From positions 487,679 through 551,678 of the forward strand of contig NC_049988.1 of the NCBI RefSeq assembly GCF_000003815.2: 64,000 nucleotides of DNA. The letters run 5' to 3'. The notes beneath the pieces were generated by a model. That model made no database searches. It was given only the letters and a program-made list of their open reading frames with translations, and was not told where the DNA came from. This DNA is from Branchiostoma floridae (taxonomy: Eukaryota; Chordata; Leptocardii; Amphioxiformes; Branchiostomatidae). Positions 32,841-45,420 of the stretch are shown one piece after another. The position numbers and the translations under genes were made by a program. Each line of letters starts with the position of its first letter. Positions within the stretch are counted from its first letter, which is position 1.

Positions 32841-33095
32841 GGACGGGACATAGCAAATGGAATAATGTTCTTTCTGTGCTTAGTAGTCGGCACCTTCGAG
32901 TATCGGAAGTGAATATATTCCATTGCCAGTGAACAAGCCTCATTGTGTTGTAGCCCGAGGGCTATGGAAACCGGGATATTCGTGAAATTGAATATTCAGC
33001 GTCGGAGTAGATCCTTTATACCAGTATTTGTCAAATCTTGCTCAGTCTATGTCCAAAATTAGATCCGTATCTACCTAGAATATAAACTGTACCAT
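32841..33095. other. Intergenic, nothing supported
   Basis: No ORF or repeat that I can support. Confidence 0.4.
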
Positions 33096-33109
33096 CTAAA
33101 CGCGCGGTC

Positions 33110-33425
33110 CCTGGTGCCGAATACTGTTTACACGTTCGTCCGTCTCTGATGCTGAACGCTGTTTAAACGCAAACATACCTGCCTGGCCCTGAACACCATC
33201 ATTTCCCAAACAAACCTGTCCTTGGTGCTGAACACAACACACACACAGTAAACACACCTGTCCTTGGTGCTGAACACCACCAACGCACAGGCAAACACAC
33301 CTGACCACTGAACACAATCAACACAAACACACCTTTCCCTGGTGCTGAACACCAAACACAGCTGTCCTTTGTGCTGAACACCAACCACGCACAAACACAC
33401 CTCTCCCTGGTGCTGAACACCATCA
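33110..33425 (+). repeat. GGTGCTGAACACC minisatellite, array 1
   Basis: About seven imperfect units of 40-50 bp with the core CCTGTCCTTGGTGCTGAACA followed by CACACACC-rich spacers. The order of variants (TGCCTGGCC...ACACCATCA, TTCCCAAACA, CACCTGACCACTGA) is the same as in the array at 52865-53300. Confidence 0.88.
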
Positions 33426-34575
33426 ACCTACGAGCATACCTATATTCAATATTTCAAAGTTATTTGTACCAAGCCGCCGTTTCGGTTTTCATTTGGTTTA
33501 TGTTGGCTGTCTCTTCGCTTCGCTTCCGAAGATCAGTGGAAGGTTGTCCTTTCCTCTGCAGACTCTCATATGGCTGTGTAACCCAATCCTTGATCTACAT
33601 GTGCTGCTGCAGGATGGTCATTCATATAATCAAGCTATTATTATGTTAATCCCTAGCTGATTTGCATAATTAATTAAGATAGTTGAGAAATCTCATGCAT
33701 TACATGATAAGACCTGATTTGGAGGACAGTAGGTTGAGATTGTTTCCAGTGGTTGATAAGTAGGTCAGTAAACCCAAAAAATATAATCCTTTTTTAAGAA
33801 ATGAAGAATGGGTCATGCTTTTTAGTCTCCAAGTAGACGTGTCAACTACTGTAGATGGAACAAGTGCTTTTGAAAAAGCTGACGTTTGCCGTTTATAGTG
33901 TTTGTGACATGTCTGAAACCCTCCACGTGGAAAATTTGGTATAAAATGCCACCGATCGCGTAAATGATGAGCATAAACGCGAAACGCTTGGTTATTCTAT
34001 TAAGCACTCTAGTACTCAATTTCACGTTCGTTTAAAACCCTTTTGAGGGGAAAGAATGTCTCCCTCTGATCCCCCTGTTATACTGATTGACAGACCGTCA
34101 CCGTTTCACAGAACACAGACCAAAACTTGTGCACTCTTGAAAAACAAGAAAAGCTGGCCGGTGCGTATTTTGGAGAAAGCTTAGATGTTATAACAAAATC
34201 ACATGAAAAGAGGGCGGTTAAACATTGAAGTCTTGAATTTTCTATTTAAAAAAAAACATTACATGGGATTTGTTGAGCAAAAAAAATGTCATAAGTGTCA
34301 TACTTTGTGCCTAGTACAATTGTTGTGCAATAAAGTCATTATTATATTATTATAAGCGAGGCTCAGGCGATTACCGCAGAATCGTCGTCCGATCGATATT
34401 CGCAAAATGTGACAGGGGTATTACGAGAGTCAGTTTTTGGAATCAAAAGCAGATAACCAGGTTTGTACCAAATGCACCAATGATATCGTAGTTGACGTAG
34501 CCTCCCTTAGCAGTCTCCGAACGGGGCTGTTTGTTGTTGGGGGAGGGGGGTGCAGTTCACGGTTTTCAACGTTAG
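33426..34575. other. Intergenic, nothing supported
   Basis: AT-rich sequence with no convincing coding exon, RNA or element. Confidence 0.45.
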
Positions 34576-34599
34576 CTAGGCTCTCTCATGCCGGGAAAG

Positions 34600-34900
34600 G
34601 AGCTTGCCGAGGAGGGGAGTTTGCTGTGGGAGTAATCTCTTGAGAACGCATCTTTCAAGCAGTTTTACCAAAACATCTGGTCGAGAGTCCTCAACCTGTG
34701 ATGCTCCAGCAGCCTTCGGTACTGGTACAACATTTGCCGACTTCCACACTGTGCCCGGCACTGTGTCCTCTGCAGAAGAGGTGTTGAAGAGATGGCAAAC
34801 AATAGGTTCCAAGTCTTTGACACAGTCCTTAAGCACCCAGTTTGGTACGTTTTCCAGCCCACTCCTCTTCCTTTCACCTCACCAATCGAGCACAGGTCGG
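34600..34900 (-). pseudogene. Degraded non-LTR reverse transcriptase fragment
   Basis: The minus-strand frame reads NVPNWVLKDCVKDLEPIVCH, then LFNTSSAEDTVPGTVWKSAN, VVPVPKAAG and LVKLLERCVLKRLL. This matches the order of the early motifs of non-LTR reverse transcriptases (IPxxVLKDC, HLFNxSL, VPxxWKxAxVxPvpK, LxKxlER). The catalytic motif is absent, and the frame breaks at both ends. It is a fragment of a jockey/CR1-like LINE, not a working gene. Confidence 0.65.
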
Positions 34901-35341
34901 GACACACGTCTGCAAACGGAAGTGGCAAGAGACTCTCTGACATCACGCCTTGGGGGAGTACTGACTGATGCTCTCTGCTGAAAGCTCATCTGCGATAGTA
35001 ACTCTCCCAGTTTATGTAATACAAAGTAACAGAAATCTTGTGTGCGCGTATGTATGTGTGTGCGCGTGCGAGTAAACTTGTTGAGTGTGTGGGCAACTGG
35101 AACGAATAAAACATTAAAAGTAGGAACCGCACAGGCACAAAAAGGGATTTTCAAAAAGAAATATCTTCGACCCCATGGACCAAAAGCATTGACTGGTAGT
35201 GTTTACTAGCACTGCAAAACTTAACTAATGTGGTATGACCAGAGTCCGTATATAGAGACAACTTCGCGAACAACCTGCCCGAGGCTTCAGTCCGATTATC
35301 CCTATAAAAATATGGGATCAGCTTTCATCTCATCTCTGAGG

Positions 35342-38300
35342 TTGAAGGTTCTTTAACAAGCCTGTCAAATAGAAAGCTAGACAGGGTTGCAGACAGACGA
35401 AAAGGCAGGAAGACAGGCTAGCAGACAAATAGAGTGGTATACAGACGAAGAGAAAGCCAGATAGGGTTGCAGAAAGAGAGAGAGGCAGGCAGACAGGCTT
35501 GCAGACAGATAGAGAGGTATTCAGACAAAGAGGAAGACAGGCAGGGTTGCAGACAGAGAGTCAGACAAACAGGCTTGCAGACAGACAGGTAGACAGACAA
35601 AAAGAAAGGCAGATACAGAGGTACAGACGGAAAGGGTTGCAGACCGACAGACAGAAAGACAGACAGGCTTTCAGACAGATAGAGAGGTAGACAGACAAAG
35701 AGAACGCCAGACAGGGTTGCTGACAGACAGAGAGGCAGACAAAAATGCTAGCAGGCAGACAGAGAGGTAAACAAACGTCATAGGCAGACAGACAAAGAGG
35801 AATCCAGACAGAGAGGCAGACATACGGGCTTGGGAACAGACAGGACAGCTTGGGAAGAGGCAGACAGGGTTGCAGACAGACAGAGAGGCAGACAGACAGC
35901 CTTCCAGAAAGATAGGGAGGCATACAGACAAAGACAAAGCCAGACAAGTTTGTCGACAGAGAGGCAGACAGACAGGCTTGCAGACAGATAGAGAGATAGT
36001 CAGACAAAGATGAAGCCTTGCAGGGTTGCAGAGCAACACTAAGGAAGACAGACAGGCTTCCAGACAGACAGCCTTCCAGACAGATAGAGAGGCAGGCAGA
36101 CAAAGACAAAGCCAGCCAGAGAGGTAGACAGACAAAGAGAGAGAGCCAGACAGAATCGCAGACAGACAGAGAGGCAAACAGACGGGCTGCAGACAGAGAG
36201 GCAGACAGACAAAGACGAAGCCAGACGGGCTTGGAGACAGGCAGAGAGGCAGACAAAGACGAAGCTAGAGGCACACAGACAAAAGAGGAGGTCAGACAGA
36301 GTTGCAGACAGACAGACAGAAAGGCAGACAGACGGGCTTGGAGATAGACGGAGATGCAGACAGACAAAGACGAAGCCAGACAGGGTCGCAGACAGACAAA
36401 GACGCAGACAGGCAGGCTTCAAGACAGATAGAGAGGTAGACAGACAAAAAGGAAGCCAGACAGGGTTGCAGACGGACAGAGAAGCAGACAGACAGGCTTC
36501 CAGGCAGATAAAGAGGCAGACAGATAAAGAGAAAGCCAGACAGGTTTGTCGACAAAGAGGAAGCCAGACAGAGTCGCCGACAGACAAACGGGCTTGAAGA
36601 CAGACGGGGAGGCAGACAGACAAAGACGAAGCAAGACAGGGTTGTAGATAGACAGAGAGGTAGACAGACAGGCTTCCAGACAGATAGAGAGGCAGAAAAA
36701 CAAAGACAAAGCCAGACAGAGGTGCAGACAGACAAAGAGGCAGACATACGGGCTTGGAGACAGACGGAGAGGCAGAGAGACAAAGACGAAGCCAGACAGG
36801 GTTGCAGACCAACACAGAAGACGACAGACAGGCTTGCAGACAGATAGAGAGGCAGGCAGACAAAGCCGAAGCAAGACAGGATTGCACACAGACTGAGAGG
36901 CAGACAGGGTTGCAGACAGGGTTGCAGACAGACAGAGACGCAGACAGACAGGCTTCTAGACAGATAGAGAGGCTGTCCGACAAAGACGAAGCCAGACAGG
37001 GTTGCAGACAGACAGAGACGCAGACAGACAGGCTCGCAGTCAGACAGAGGCAGACAGACAAAGAGGAAGCCAGACAGACTCGCAGATAGACAGGGAGGCA
37101 GACATATGGGATTGGAGACAGACTGAGAGGCAAACAGACAAAGACGAAGCCAGAAAGGGTTAGAGACAGACAGAGAGGTGGACAGACAGTCTTCTAGACA
37201 GATAGAGAGGCAGACGGACAAAGATGAAGTCAGACAGAGTCGCAGACAGACGGGATGATGACAGATAGACATGCAGACGGACAAAAACAAAGCCAGACAT
37301 GGTTGCAGACAGACATTGAGGCAGACAGGCAGGCTTGCAGACAGATAGAGAGGTAGACAGACAAAGAGGAAGCCAGACAGAGAGGCAGACAGGCGGTCTT
37401 TGGGACATACGGAGATGCAGACAGAAAAAGACGAATCCAGACAGGGTTGCAGACAGAGAGTCAGACAGACAGGCTTTCAGAGAGACAGATAGAGAGGCAG
37501 ACAGACAAAGAGAAAACCAGACAGAGGTAGAGACAGAAAGCGTTGCAGACCAACAGAGAGGCAGACAGACGGGCTTGGAGACAGACGGAGAGGTAGACAG
37601 ACAAAGAAGAAGCCAGACAGGGTTGCAGACCAACACAGAGGAAGACAGGCAGGCTTGCAGACAGATAGAGAGACAGGCAGACAACGCCGAAGCCAGACAG
37701 GATTGCAGACAGACTGAGAGGCAGACAGTCAGGTTTGCAGTCAGACAGGGAGGTAGATAGACAAAAAGGAAGCCAGACAGAGTCGCAGACAGACAGGGAG
37801 GCAAACAGACGGGCTTGGAGCCGGACAGAGAGGCAGACAAACAAAGACGAAGCCAGACGGGGTTGGAGACAGAGAGAGAGATATTCTTCAAGACAGAGAA
37901 AAAGGCAGACAGACAAAGATGAAGTCAGACAGAGTTGCAGACAGAAAGAAAGACAGACAGACGGGTTGGAAGACAGACGGAGATGCAGACAGACTTATAT
38001 GAAGCCAGACAGGGCTGCAGACATACAGAGAGGCAGGCTTGTAGACAGATAGAGAGGTAGACGGACAAAGAGGAAGCCAGACAGAGTCGCAGATAGACAG
38101 AGAGGAAGACAGACGGGCTTGCAGATAGATTGAGAGGTAGACAGACAAAGAAGAAGGGTACAGACCATAAGATTTGCAAACCTACAGAGAGGAAGACAGA
38201 CAGGCATGCACACAGGATAGAGAGGTAGACAGACAAATANNNNNNNNNNNNNNNNNNNNNNNNNNNNNNNNNNNNNNNNNNNNNNNNNNNNNNNNNNNNN

Positions 38301-40336
38301 NNNNNNNNNNNNNNNNNNNNNNNNNNNNNNNNNNNNNNNGCCGGACAGATAGGCAGACAGACTTGCTTTGGGACATACGGAGATGCAGACAGACAGAGAC
38401 GAATTCAGACATGTTTGCAGAGAGACAGGGAGGTAGACAGACAGGCAGACAGACAGGCACACAGACAGATAGAGAGGCAGACAGACAAAGACGAAGCCAG
38501 ACAGGGTTGCAGACAGACAGAGAGGCAGACAGAGAGGCGTCCAGACGGATACAGAGGCAGACAGACAAAGACAGACAGGGTTGCCGACAGAGAGGCAGAC
38601 AGACAGGCTTGCAGTCGGATAGAGAGCCAGACAGACGAAGAGGCAGTCGGACAGAGAGGCAGACAGACGGGCTGGAAGACAGACGGAGATGCAGACAGAC
38701 AAAGACGAATCCAGACAGGGTTGCAGAGAGACAGGGAGGTAGACAGACAGGCAGACAGACAGGCACACAGACAGATAGAGAGGCAGACAGACAAAGACGA
38801 AGCCAGACAGGGTTGCAGGCCAACACAGAGGAAGACAGATAGGCTTCCAGACAGACAGAGAGGTTGTCAGACAAAGACGAAGCCAGGCAGGGTTGGATAC
38901 AAACACAGAGGAAGACAGACAGGCTTTCAGACAGATAGAGGGGCAGGCAGCCAAAGACGAAGCCAGACAGGGTTGCACACAGACAGAGACGCAGACAGAC
39001 AGGCTCGCAGACGGATAGAGAAACAAAGAGGTCCCCAGACAGAGTCGCAGATAGACAGAGAGACAGACAGACAGAGAGGCAGACAAAGACGAAGCCAGAC
39101 AAGGTTAGAGACGGACAGAGAGGTAGCCAGACAGTCCTCCAGACAGAAAGAGAGGCAGACAGACAAAGACGAGGTCAGACAGGGTTAGAGACAGACAGAG
39201 AGACAAATGACGAAGCTAGTCAGGGTTGCAGACAGACAGAGGGATAGACAGACAGTCCTCCAGACAGATAGGGAGGCAGACAGACAAAGAAGAAGTCAGA
39301 CAGAGTTGCTGTAAGGCAGACAGACGGGATGGAGACAGACCCAGATGCAGACAGACAAGGACGAAGCCAGACAGAGTTGCAAACAGACATTGAGGCAGAC
39401 AGGCAGGTTTGCAGACAGATAGAGAGGTAGACAGACAAATAGGAAGCCAGACAGAGTCGCAGACAGACAGAGAGGCAGACAGACGGGCTTTTAGACAGAT
39501 AAAGAGGTAGACAGTCAAAGACGAAGCCAGGCAGAGTCGCAGACAGACAAAGAGGCAGACAGAAGGGCTTGGAGACAGATGGAGAGGCAGACAGACAAAG
39601 ACGAAGCTAGTCAGGGTTGCAGACAGACAGAGGGATAGACAGACAGTCCTCCAGACAGATAGAGAGGCAGACAGACAAAGAAGTGAGACAGAGTTGCAGT
39701 AAGGCAGACAGACGGGATGGAGACAGACCAAGATGCAGACAGACAAGGACGAAGCCAAACAGAGTCGCAGACAGAGAGGCAGACAGACGGGCTTGGAGAA
39801 AGACGGAGAGGCAGACAGACAAAGACGAAGCCAGTCAGGGTTGCAGACAGACAGACAGTCCTCCAGACAGATAGAGAGGCAGACAGACAAAGAAGAAGTC
39901 AGACAGAGTTGCAGTAAGGCAGACAGACGGATGGAGACAGACCGAGATGCAGACAGACAAGGACGAAGCCAGACAGAGTTGCAGACAGACAAAGAGGCAG
40001 ACAGGCAGGTTTGCAGACAGATAGAGAGGTAGACAGACAAATAGGAAGCCAGACAGAGTCGCAGACAAACAGAGAGGCAGACAGACGGGCTTGGAGACAG
40101 ATAAAGAGGTAGACAAAGACAAAGCCAGACAGAGTCGCAGACAGACAGAGAGGCAGACAGAAGGGCTTGGAGACAGATGGAGAGGCAGACAGACAAAGAC
40201 GAAGGCAGACAGGTTTGCAGACAGACATAGAGGCAGACAGACAGGCTTCCAGACGGATAAAAAGGCAGACAGACAAAGAGAAAGCCAGGCAGGTTTGCCG
40301 ATAGAGAGGAAGACAGACAGGCTTTCAGACAGACGG
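35342..40336 (-). repeat. GACA-type satellite, right array (inverted)
   Basis: The reverse complement of the satellite at 1-2621. The homology is at the level of variant order, not only of the motif: minus-strand 36292-36830 matches plus-strand 700-1220, and 37370-37760 matches 1800-2300. Local higher-order duplications occur: about 312 bp at 38410/38725, and units beginning GCAGTAAGGCAGACAGACGG at 39309, 39699 and 39914. A 100-N gap lies at 38240-38339. Long ORFs here (up to 364 codons) are low-complexity products of the repeat. Confidence 0.93.
38240..38339. other. Assembly gap (100 N)
   Basis: A run of exactly 100 N inside the right satellite. Confidence 0.99.
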
Positions 40337-40357
40337 GATCTGATTGTGTCAGGTATT

Positions 40358-40397
40358 CCCTGTCATTTCAGATACAAATGTAACTGAAATGACAGGG
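40358..40397. other. Hairpin at the satellite border
   Basis: CCCTGTCATTTCAG (40358-40371) and its exact complement (40384-40397) form a 14-bp stem with a 12-base loop, 22 bases after the satellite ends. Its role is unknown. Confidence 0.8.
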
Positions 40398-40439
40398 TAT
40401 GGTTGGGTCTATGCTGCTCAAACAGAAGATCTTTTATAT

Positions 40440-40892
40440 ATAACAAAAAGTTGATCTTTCTGCATCAAACTACCTCTTACCTCCCTTCCCAAGATGCAAA
40501 CACTGTAAAACACCATACTCTGTTCAGGTGCATCAGACTACCTCGTACCTCCCTCCCAAAACACAGTAAAGGCTTACGCTCTACTTTGTTCCAGGCCTAG
40601 GGGCCTTAAAACTACATCATNNNNNNNNNNNNNNNNNNNNNNNNNNNNNNNNNNNNNNNNNNNNNNNNNNNNNNNNNNNNNNNNNNNNNNNNNNNNNNNN
40701 NNNNNNNNNNNNNNNNNNNNNNNNNNNNTTACACTATACCTCCCTCCCAAGATGTAAACACAGTAAAACATCATACTCTGTTCTCACTCACACTAAAACT
40801 TACACCATACTCTGTTCAGGTGCATCAAACTACCTCATACCTCCCTCCCCAAAAGGCAAACACAGTAAAACACCATACTCTGTTCAGCTTCA
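40440..40892 (+). repeat. ACTACCTCATACCTCCCTCC minisatellite
   Basis: About five units of roughly 70 bp: GGTGCATCAAACTACCTC, ACCTCCCTCCC, AAACACAGTAAAACACCATA, CTCTGTTCA. Interrupted by 108 N (40621-40728), so the true copy number is unknown. Confidence 0.85.
40621..40728. other. Assembly gap (108 N)
   Basis: A run of N within the minisatellite. Confidence 0.99.
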
Positions 40893-41426
40893 GTCACGGC
40901 ATGGAATTTAATGTAACAATCATTGAATAACTTCCACTGTAATATACAATAACTATTGTAAAACGGTCAACACATATTAGAACTCCAATTGAAAAAGAAC
41001 AAATCAAACTGACCAAATTGCCAGCTATGCAATCCTCCAAAAAATTCAATAAAGATGGCCAAAATATAGGGAAAGTACAATGTATTCCAAAGTCTGATGT
41101 AAAAATACATTATATCTTCTTGGAGATTTCTTACTGACATTAAACGATTAACTAGAGAAATTCTTCTGTGGTATGATCGTGGCTGGAATGGCCTCGAATG
41201 AAGATCCAGCCCTAAGGCTTAGTCTTCCTTTTCTCGTCTCACACAATGTGTTAATGCACTCTAAAGTGAAGTTCATGTCAATTACTGGAAATGAGTATTT
41301 TGCTGGCACAGAGCGGGGGTCTGAAATGAAGTGAACTACTTACAGCAGAGTGATGAAGTAAAGAAACAAAAAACACATCATTTGAGGATCTAGTTACGTC
41401 ATAAGTCATCACTATCCGTTGTTTGA

Positions 41427-42047
41427 TTATACTGCTGCTGATGTCCCTGACACAGGAGTACGCATCAGTCGGCTAGTCTTCACACCCCGCTTCCATGCGG
41501 CTCTGTCCAGTGAGTCGGCCCCTGTGAGACCGCACACCTTCATGTCCTACCTAACACACTCCATCCATGTTTTTCTANNNNNNNNNNNNNNNNNNNNNNN
41601 NNNNNNNNNNNNNNNNNNNNNNNNNNNNNNNNNNNNNNNNNNNNNNNNNNNNNNNNNNNNNNNNNNNNNNNNNNNNNNNNNNNNNNNNNNNNNNNNNNNN
41701 NNNNNNNNNNNNNNNNNNNNNNNNNNNNNNNNNNNNNNNNNNNNNNNNNNNNNNNNNNNNNNNNNNNNNNNNNNNNNNNNNNNNNNNNNNNNNNNNNNNN
41801 NNNNNNNNNNNNNNNNNNNNNNNNNNNNNNNNNNNNNNNNNNNNNNNNNNNNNNNNNNNNNNNNNNNNNNNNNNNNNNNNNNACGGGTTTTGAAAGGCAG
41901 GTGCCTGGATGTAAGGATGGGCAGGAGCTTCTTGAATTTACCCCAGGCATTACAGGATCTGGTAGTGGCTGCAAGCTCACATCCGCCACCAGCACAGAGC
42001 ATGTCCCCAAGGTAACGGGCATACGGGCAAGAAAAAGAACATATCAT
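41427..42047 (-). pseudogene. LINE reverse transcriptase ORF, 3' end (gapped, with stop)
   Basis: Right of the gap the minus strand reads YARYLGDMLCAGGGCELAAT, then SCNAWGKFKKLLPILTSRHL, the post-catalytic YLGDxL...AWxKFxxLLPxLT block of non-LTR reverse transcriptases. Left of the gap it reads KTWMECVR-stop-DMKVCGL, DRAAWKRGVKTSRL and ends GTSAAV plus TAA at 41429, the usual C-terminus of this family. An in-frame TAG after MECVR marks it as dead. The gap (41578-41882) hides the part between. Confidence 0.7.
41578..41882. other. Assembly gap (305 N)
   Basis: A run of N inside the LINE fragment. Confidence 0.99.
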
Positions 42048-42935
42048 TATATCTTTTTTTGAAAATGGATAGAGTCAGGAATAACGTTCAACAGAACCAG
42101 ATGTATGGATAAAATCATCAAACAAACTGTACATGATGTATATAGATTACAAAATATAATATAATTGACAAACTGCAAGATATTATAAGATTGACCATTG
42201 GATTAAATCATGAAACATATTGCACATGATGAACATAGATGACAAATGATGATATAGTTGACATACTGCTAGATACAGAATGATTGGCCAGTCAATACAG
42301 TGGAAAACGCAATTCCTAAAACGTGCTGCGTAACATTATTGAAGGAAATACATTATAAATCAACAGAAGCAATAAATTCAACTCAAAAAATTACACATGA
42401 AAGTATTTGCACAAAATACTGATGTGATGGCTGTTTCTTTGCTTCCAAGGATAATGCTCATCCTGGACAAAATTAACAGCTGACAAAGCTTGAAGACATG
42501 GGCAGCCACTAACAAGAGAAATCCCAAATCTTTAAAATTCCATGGATTGACAAAACTAGTTATCTTCCCACAGATGGAAAACTATTAAGTTGTTTAAACA
42601 AGAGTTCATCGACCGCATACATTCACGAAATGATTTTAACCCTAAGAACTGATATGTATTACCATTAATTATGCAAAAAAGGTCAACAGTTGCATTAATT
42701 GATCATCTCCTGGATCCAAACTGAAGGACACCATCATGTTGTCTCAATAAAAAATGACATACTTCCTTTTCTATCACTTATGCAAATAAGGTCTCATTGT
42801 AAAATTTCTGTCTAGAAATAGTGGAATATGATGGTTCTCTTTCATGTAACTTCAGCAATAATTGGCATAAATATATTGCTTATTGTGCATATATCATACA
42901 TTATGATTCACTCTTTGTTTCACATGACACTTAGG
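42048..42935. other. Intergenic, nothing supported
   Basis: AT-rich; no gene or repeat that I can support. Confidence 0.45.
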
Positions 42936-42937
42936 GT

Positions 42938-44862
42938 GTCAGGCAGTCCCTGTGAAACTGGCTCCTTGTTAGCAATGTCCCCCATGTAAGGCGAGACCAA
43001 GGCCGTCATAGGAAACCAGCCGGTATGCCGTGAGAGTCTATGTAAGCTTTCTTGCTTACTCAGCACATACCATGCTTTGCTCTCCTTTTTTCTTGTCTAA
43101 GGCAGTCCCTGTTAGAACTGGCTCCTTGTTAGCAATGTCCCCCATGTAAGGCGAGACCAAGGCCGTCATAGGAAACCAGCCAGTATGCCGTGAGAGTCTA
43201 TGTAAGCTTTCTTGCTTACTCAGCACATACCATGCTTTGCTCTCCATTGTTCTTGTCTAAGGCAGTCCCTGTTAGAACTGGCTCCTTGTTAGCAATGTCC
43301 CCCATGTAAGGCGAGACCAAGGCCGTCATAGGAAACCAGCCGGTATGCCTTGAGAGTCTATGTAAGCTTTCTTGCTTACTCAGCACAAACCATGCTTTGC
43401 TCTCCTTTTTTCTAAAATGTCTAAGGCAGTCCCTGTTAGAACTGGCTCCTTGTTAGCAATGTCCCCCATGTAAGGCGAGACCAAGGCCATCATAGGAAAC
43501 CAGCCGGTATGCCGTGAGAGTCTATGTAAGCTTTCTTGCTTACTCAGCACATAGCATGCTTTGCTCTCCTTTTTTCTTGTCTAAGGCAGTCCCTGTTAGA
43601 ACTGGCTCCTTGTTAGCAATGTCCCCCATGTAAGGCGAGACCAATGCCGTCATAGGAAACCAGCCGGTATGCCGTGAGAGTCTATGTAAGCTTTCTTGCT
43701 TACTCAGCACATACCATGCTTTGCCCTCCTTTTTTCTTGTCTAAGGCAGTCCCTGTTAGAACTGGCTCCTTGTTAGCAATGTCCCCCATGTAAGGCGAGA
43801 CCAAGGCCGTCATAGGAAACCAGCCGGTATGCCGTGAGAGTCTATGCAAGCTTTCTTGCTTACTCAGCACATACCATGCTTTGCTCTCCATTGTTCTTGT
43901 CTAAGGCAGTCCCTGTTAGAACTGGCTCCTTGTTAGCAATGTCCCCCATGTAAGGCGAGACCAAGGCCGTCATAGGAAACCAGCCAGTATGCCGTGAGAG
44001 TCTATGTAAGCTTTCTTGCTTACTCAGCACATACCATGCTTTGCTCTCCATTGTTCTTGTCTAAGGCAGTCCCTGTTAGAACTGGCTCCTTGTTAGCAAT
44101 GTCCCCCATGTAAGGCGAGACCAAGGCCGTCATAGGAAACCAGCCGGTATGCCTTGAGAGTCTATGTAAGCTTTCTTGCTTACTCAGCACATACCATGCT
44201 TTGCTCTCCTTTTTTCTAAAATGTCTAAGGCAGTCCCTGTTAGAACTGGCTCCTTGTTAGCAATGTCCCCCATGTAAGGCGAGACCAAGGCCGTCATAGG
44301 AAACCAGCCGGTATGCCGTGAGAGTCTATGTAAGCTTTCTTGCTTACTCAGCACATACCATGCTTTGCTCTCCTTTTTTCTTGTCTAAGGCAGTCCCTGT
44401 TAGAACTGGCTCCTTGTTAGCAATGTCCCCCATGTAAGGCGAGACCAATGCCGTCATAGGAAACCAGCCGGTATGCCGTGAGAGTCTATGTAAGCTTTCT
44501 TGCTTACTCAGCACATACCATGCTTTGCTCTCCTTTTTTCTTGTCTAAGGCAGTCCCTGTTAGAACTGGCTCCTTGTTAGCAATGTCCCCCATGTAAGGC
44601 GAGACCAAGGCCGTCATAGGAAACCAGCCGGTATGCCGTGAGAGTCTATGTAAGCTTTCTTGCTTACTCAGCACATACCATGCTTTGCTCTCCTTTTTTC
44701 TAAAATGTCTAAGGCAGTCCCTGTTAGAACTGGCTCCTTGTTAGCAATGTCCCCCATGTAAGGCGAGACCAAGGCCGTCATAGGAAACCAGCCGGTATGC
44801 CCTGAGAGTCTATGTAAGCTTTCTTGCTTACTCAGCACATACAATGCTTTGCTCTCCATTTT
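42938..44862 (+). repeat. 160-bp satellite, 12 units, five-unit higher-order period
   Basis: Units begin GGCAGTCCCTGTTAGAACTG at 42942, 43101, 43261, 43425, 43585, 43745, 43905, 44065, 44229, 44389, 44549 and 44713. Lengths are 160 bp, or 164 where CTAAAATG replaces CTTG. Variants recur every five units (804 bp): CAGCCAGTATG in units 2 and 7, TATGCCTTGAG in 3 and 8, GACCAATGCCG in 5 and 10. A 63-codon minus-strand ORF (MESKAWYVLSKQ) repeats, but 160 is not a multiple of three and no frame spans units, so it is not coding. Confidence 0.95.
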
Positions 44863-45418
44863 TACATTGCAATTCATAGGGTATGCAAATGTCCATAGTT
44901 GCATCATTTATGACAGAATGTTAACATTGAATTTTGCCGACAGGACTTTTTTTAAACTGCAAACAAAAACAAGTGACAGTAATTTAGTCACATACTCTGT
45001 GACATTTTTATGGATTTCCTTGCATCAGTTGCTATGATATATATTATGCAGATGATATGGACAGTCCCAGACAGACACATAATGACAAACAGGAAAGAAA
45101 ATGAAGCCCTTATATTACTGGTAGCTTACCAGGACAAGTATTGTTTATCATAACACTGGCACTGACCCATGCAATGTGCCAGGAAGCCAGAGCCGAACAT
45201 CTGTTCAGGAACTTCTCTACTGCGACAGCTGTTCTGTACATTAGACATTACATAACCCCCATATCTGCTTGGAGATACGCTAATCACCAATCCTTAAAAC
45301 CACATTGCCTGTTCCATAATTCAGGGAATACATGGGTGATTTCTGGAATTATTACATCGATTATATAACAAAAGTTACCGCGTGAAAAATGTATCCTGAG
45401 TATTGGTGCCTCAAAGCC
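44863..45418. other. Intergenic, nothing supported
   Basis: No supported ORF or element. Confidence 0.4.
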
Positions 45419-45420
45419 CT

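Noticed and set aside
33096-33426. ORFs with GVQHQGQVC repeats
   Set aside because: Overlapping frames of the GGTGCTGAACACC minisatellite; the frame is not kept between units.
43056-44907. Repeated 63-codon ORF MESKAWYVLSKQ
   Set aside because: It is the same satellite unit read again; unit length 160/164 shifts frame and no ORF spans two units.
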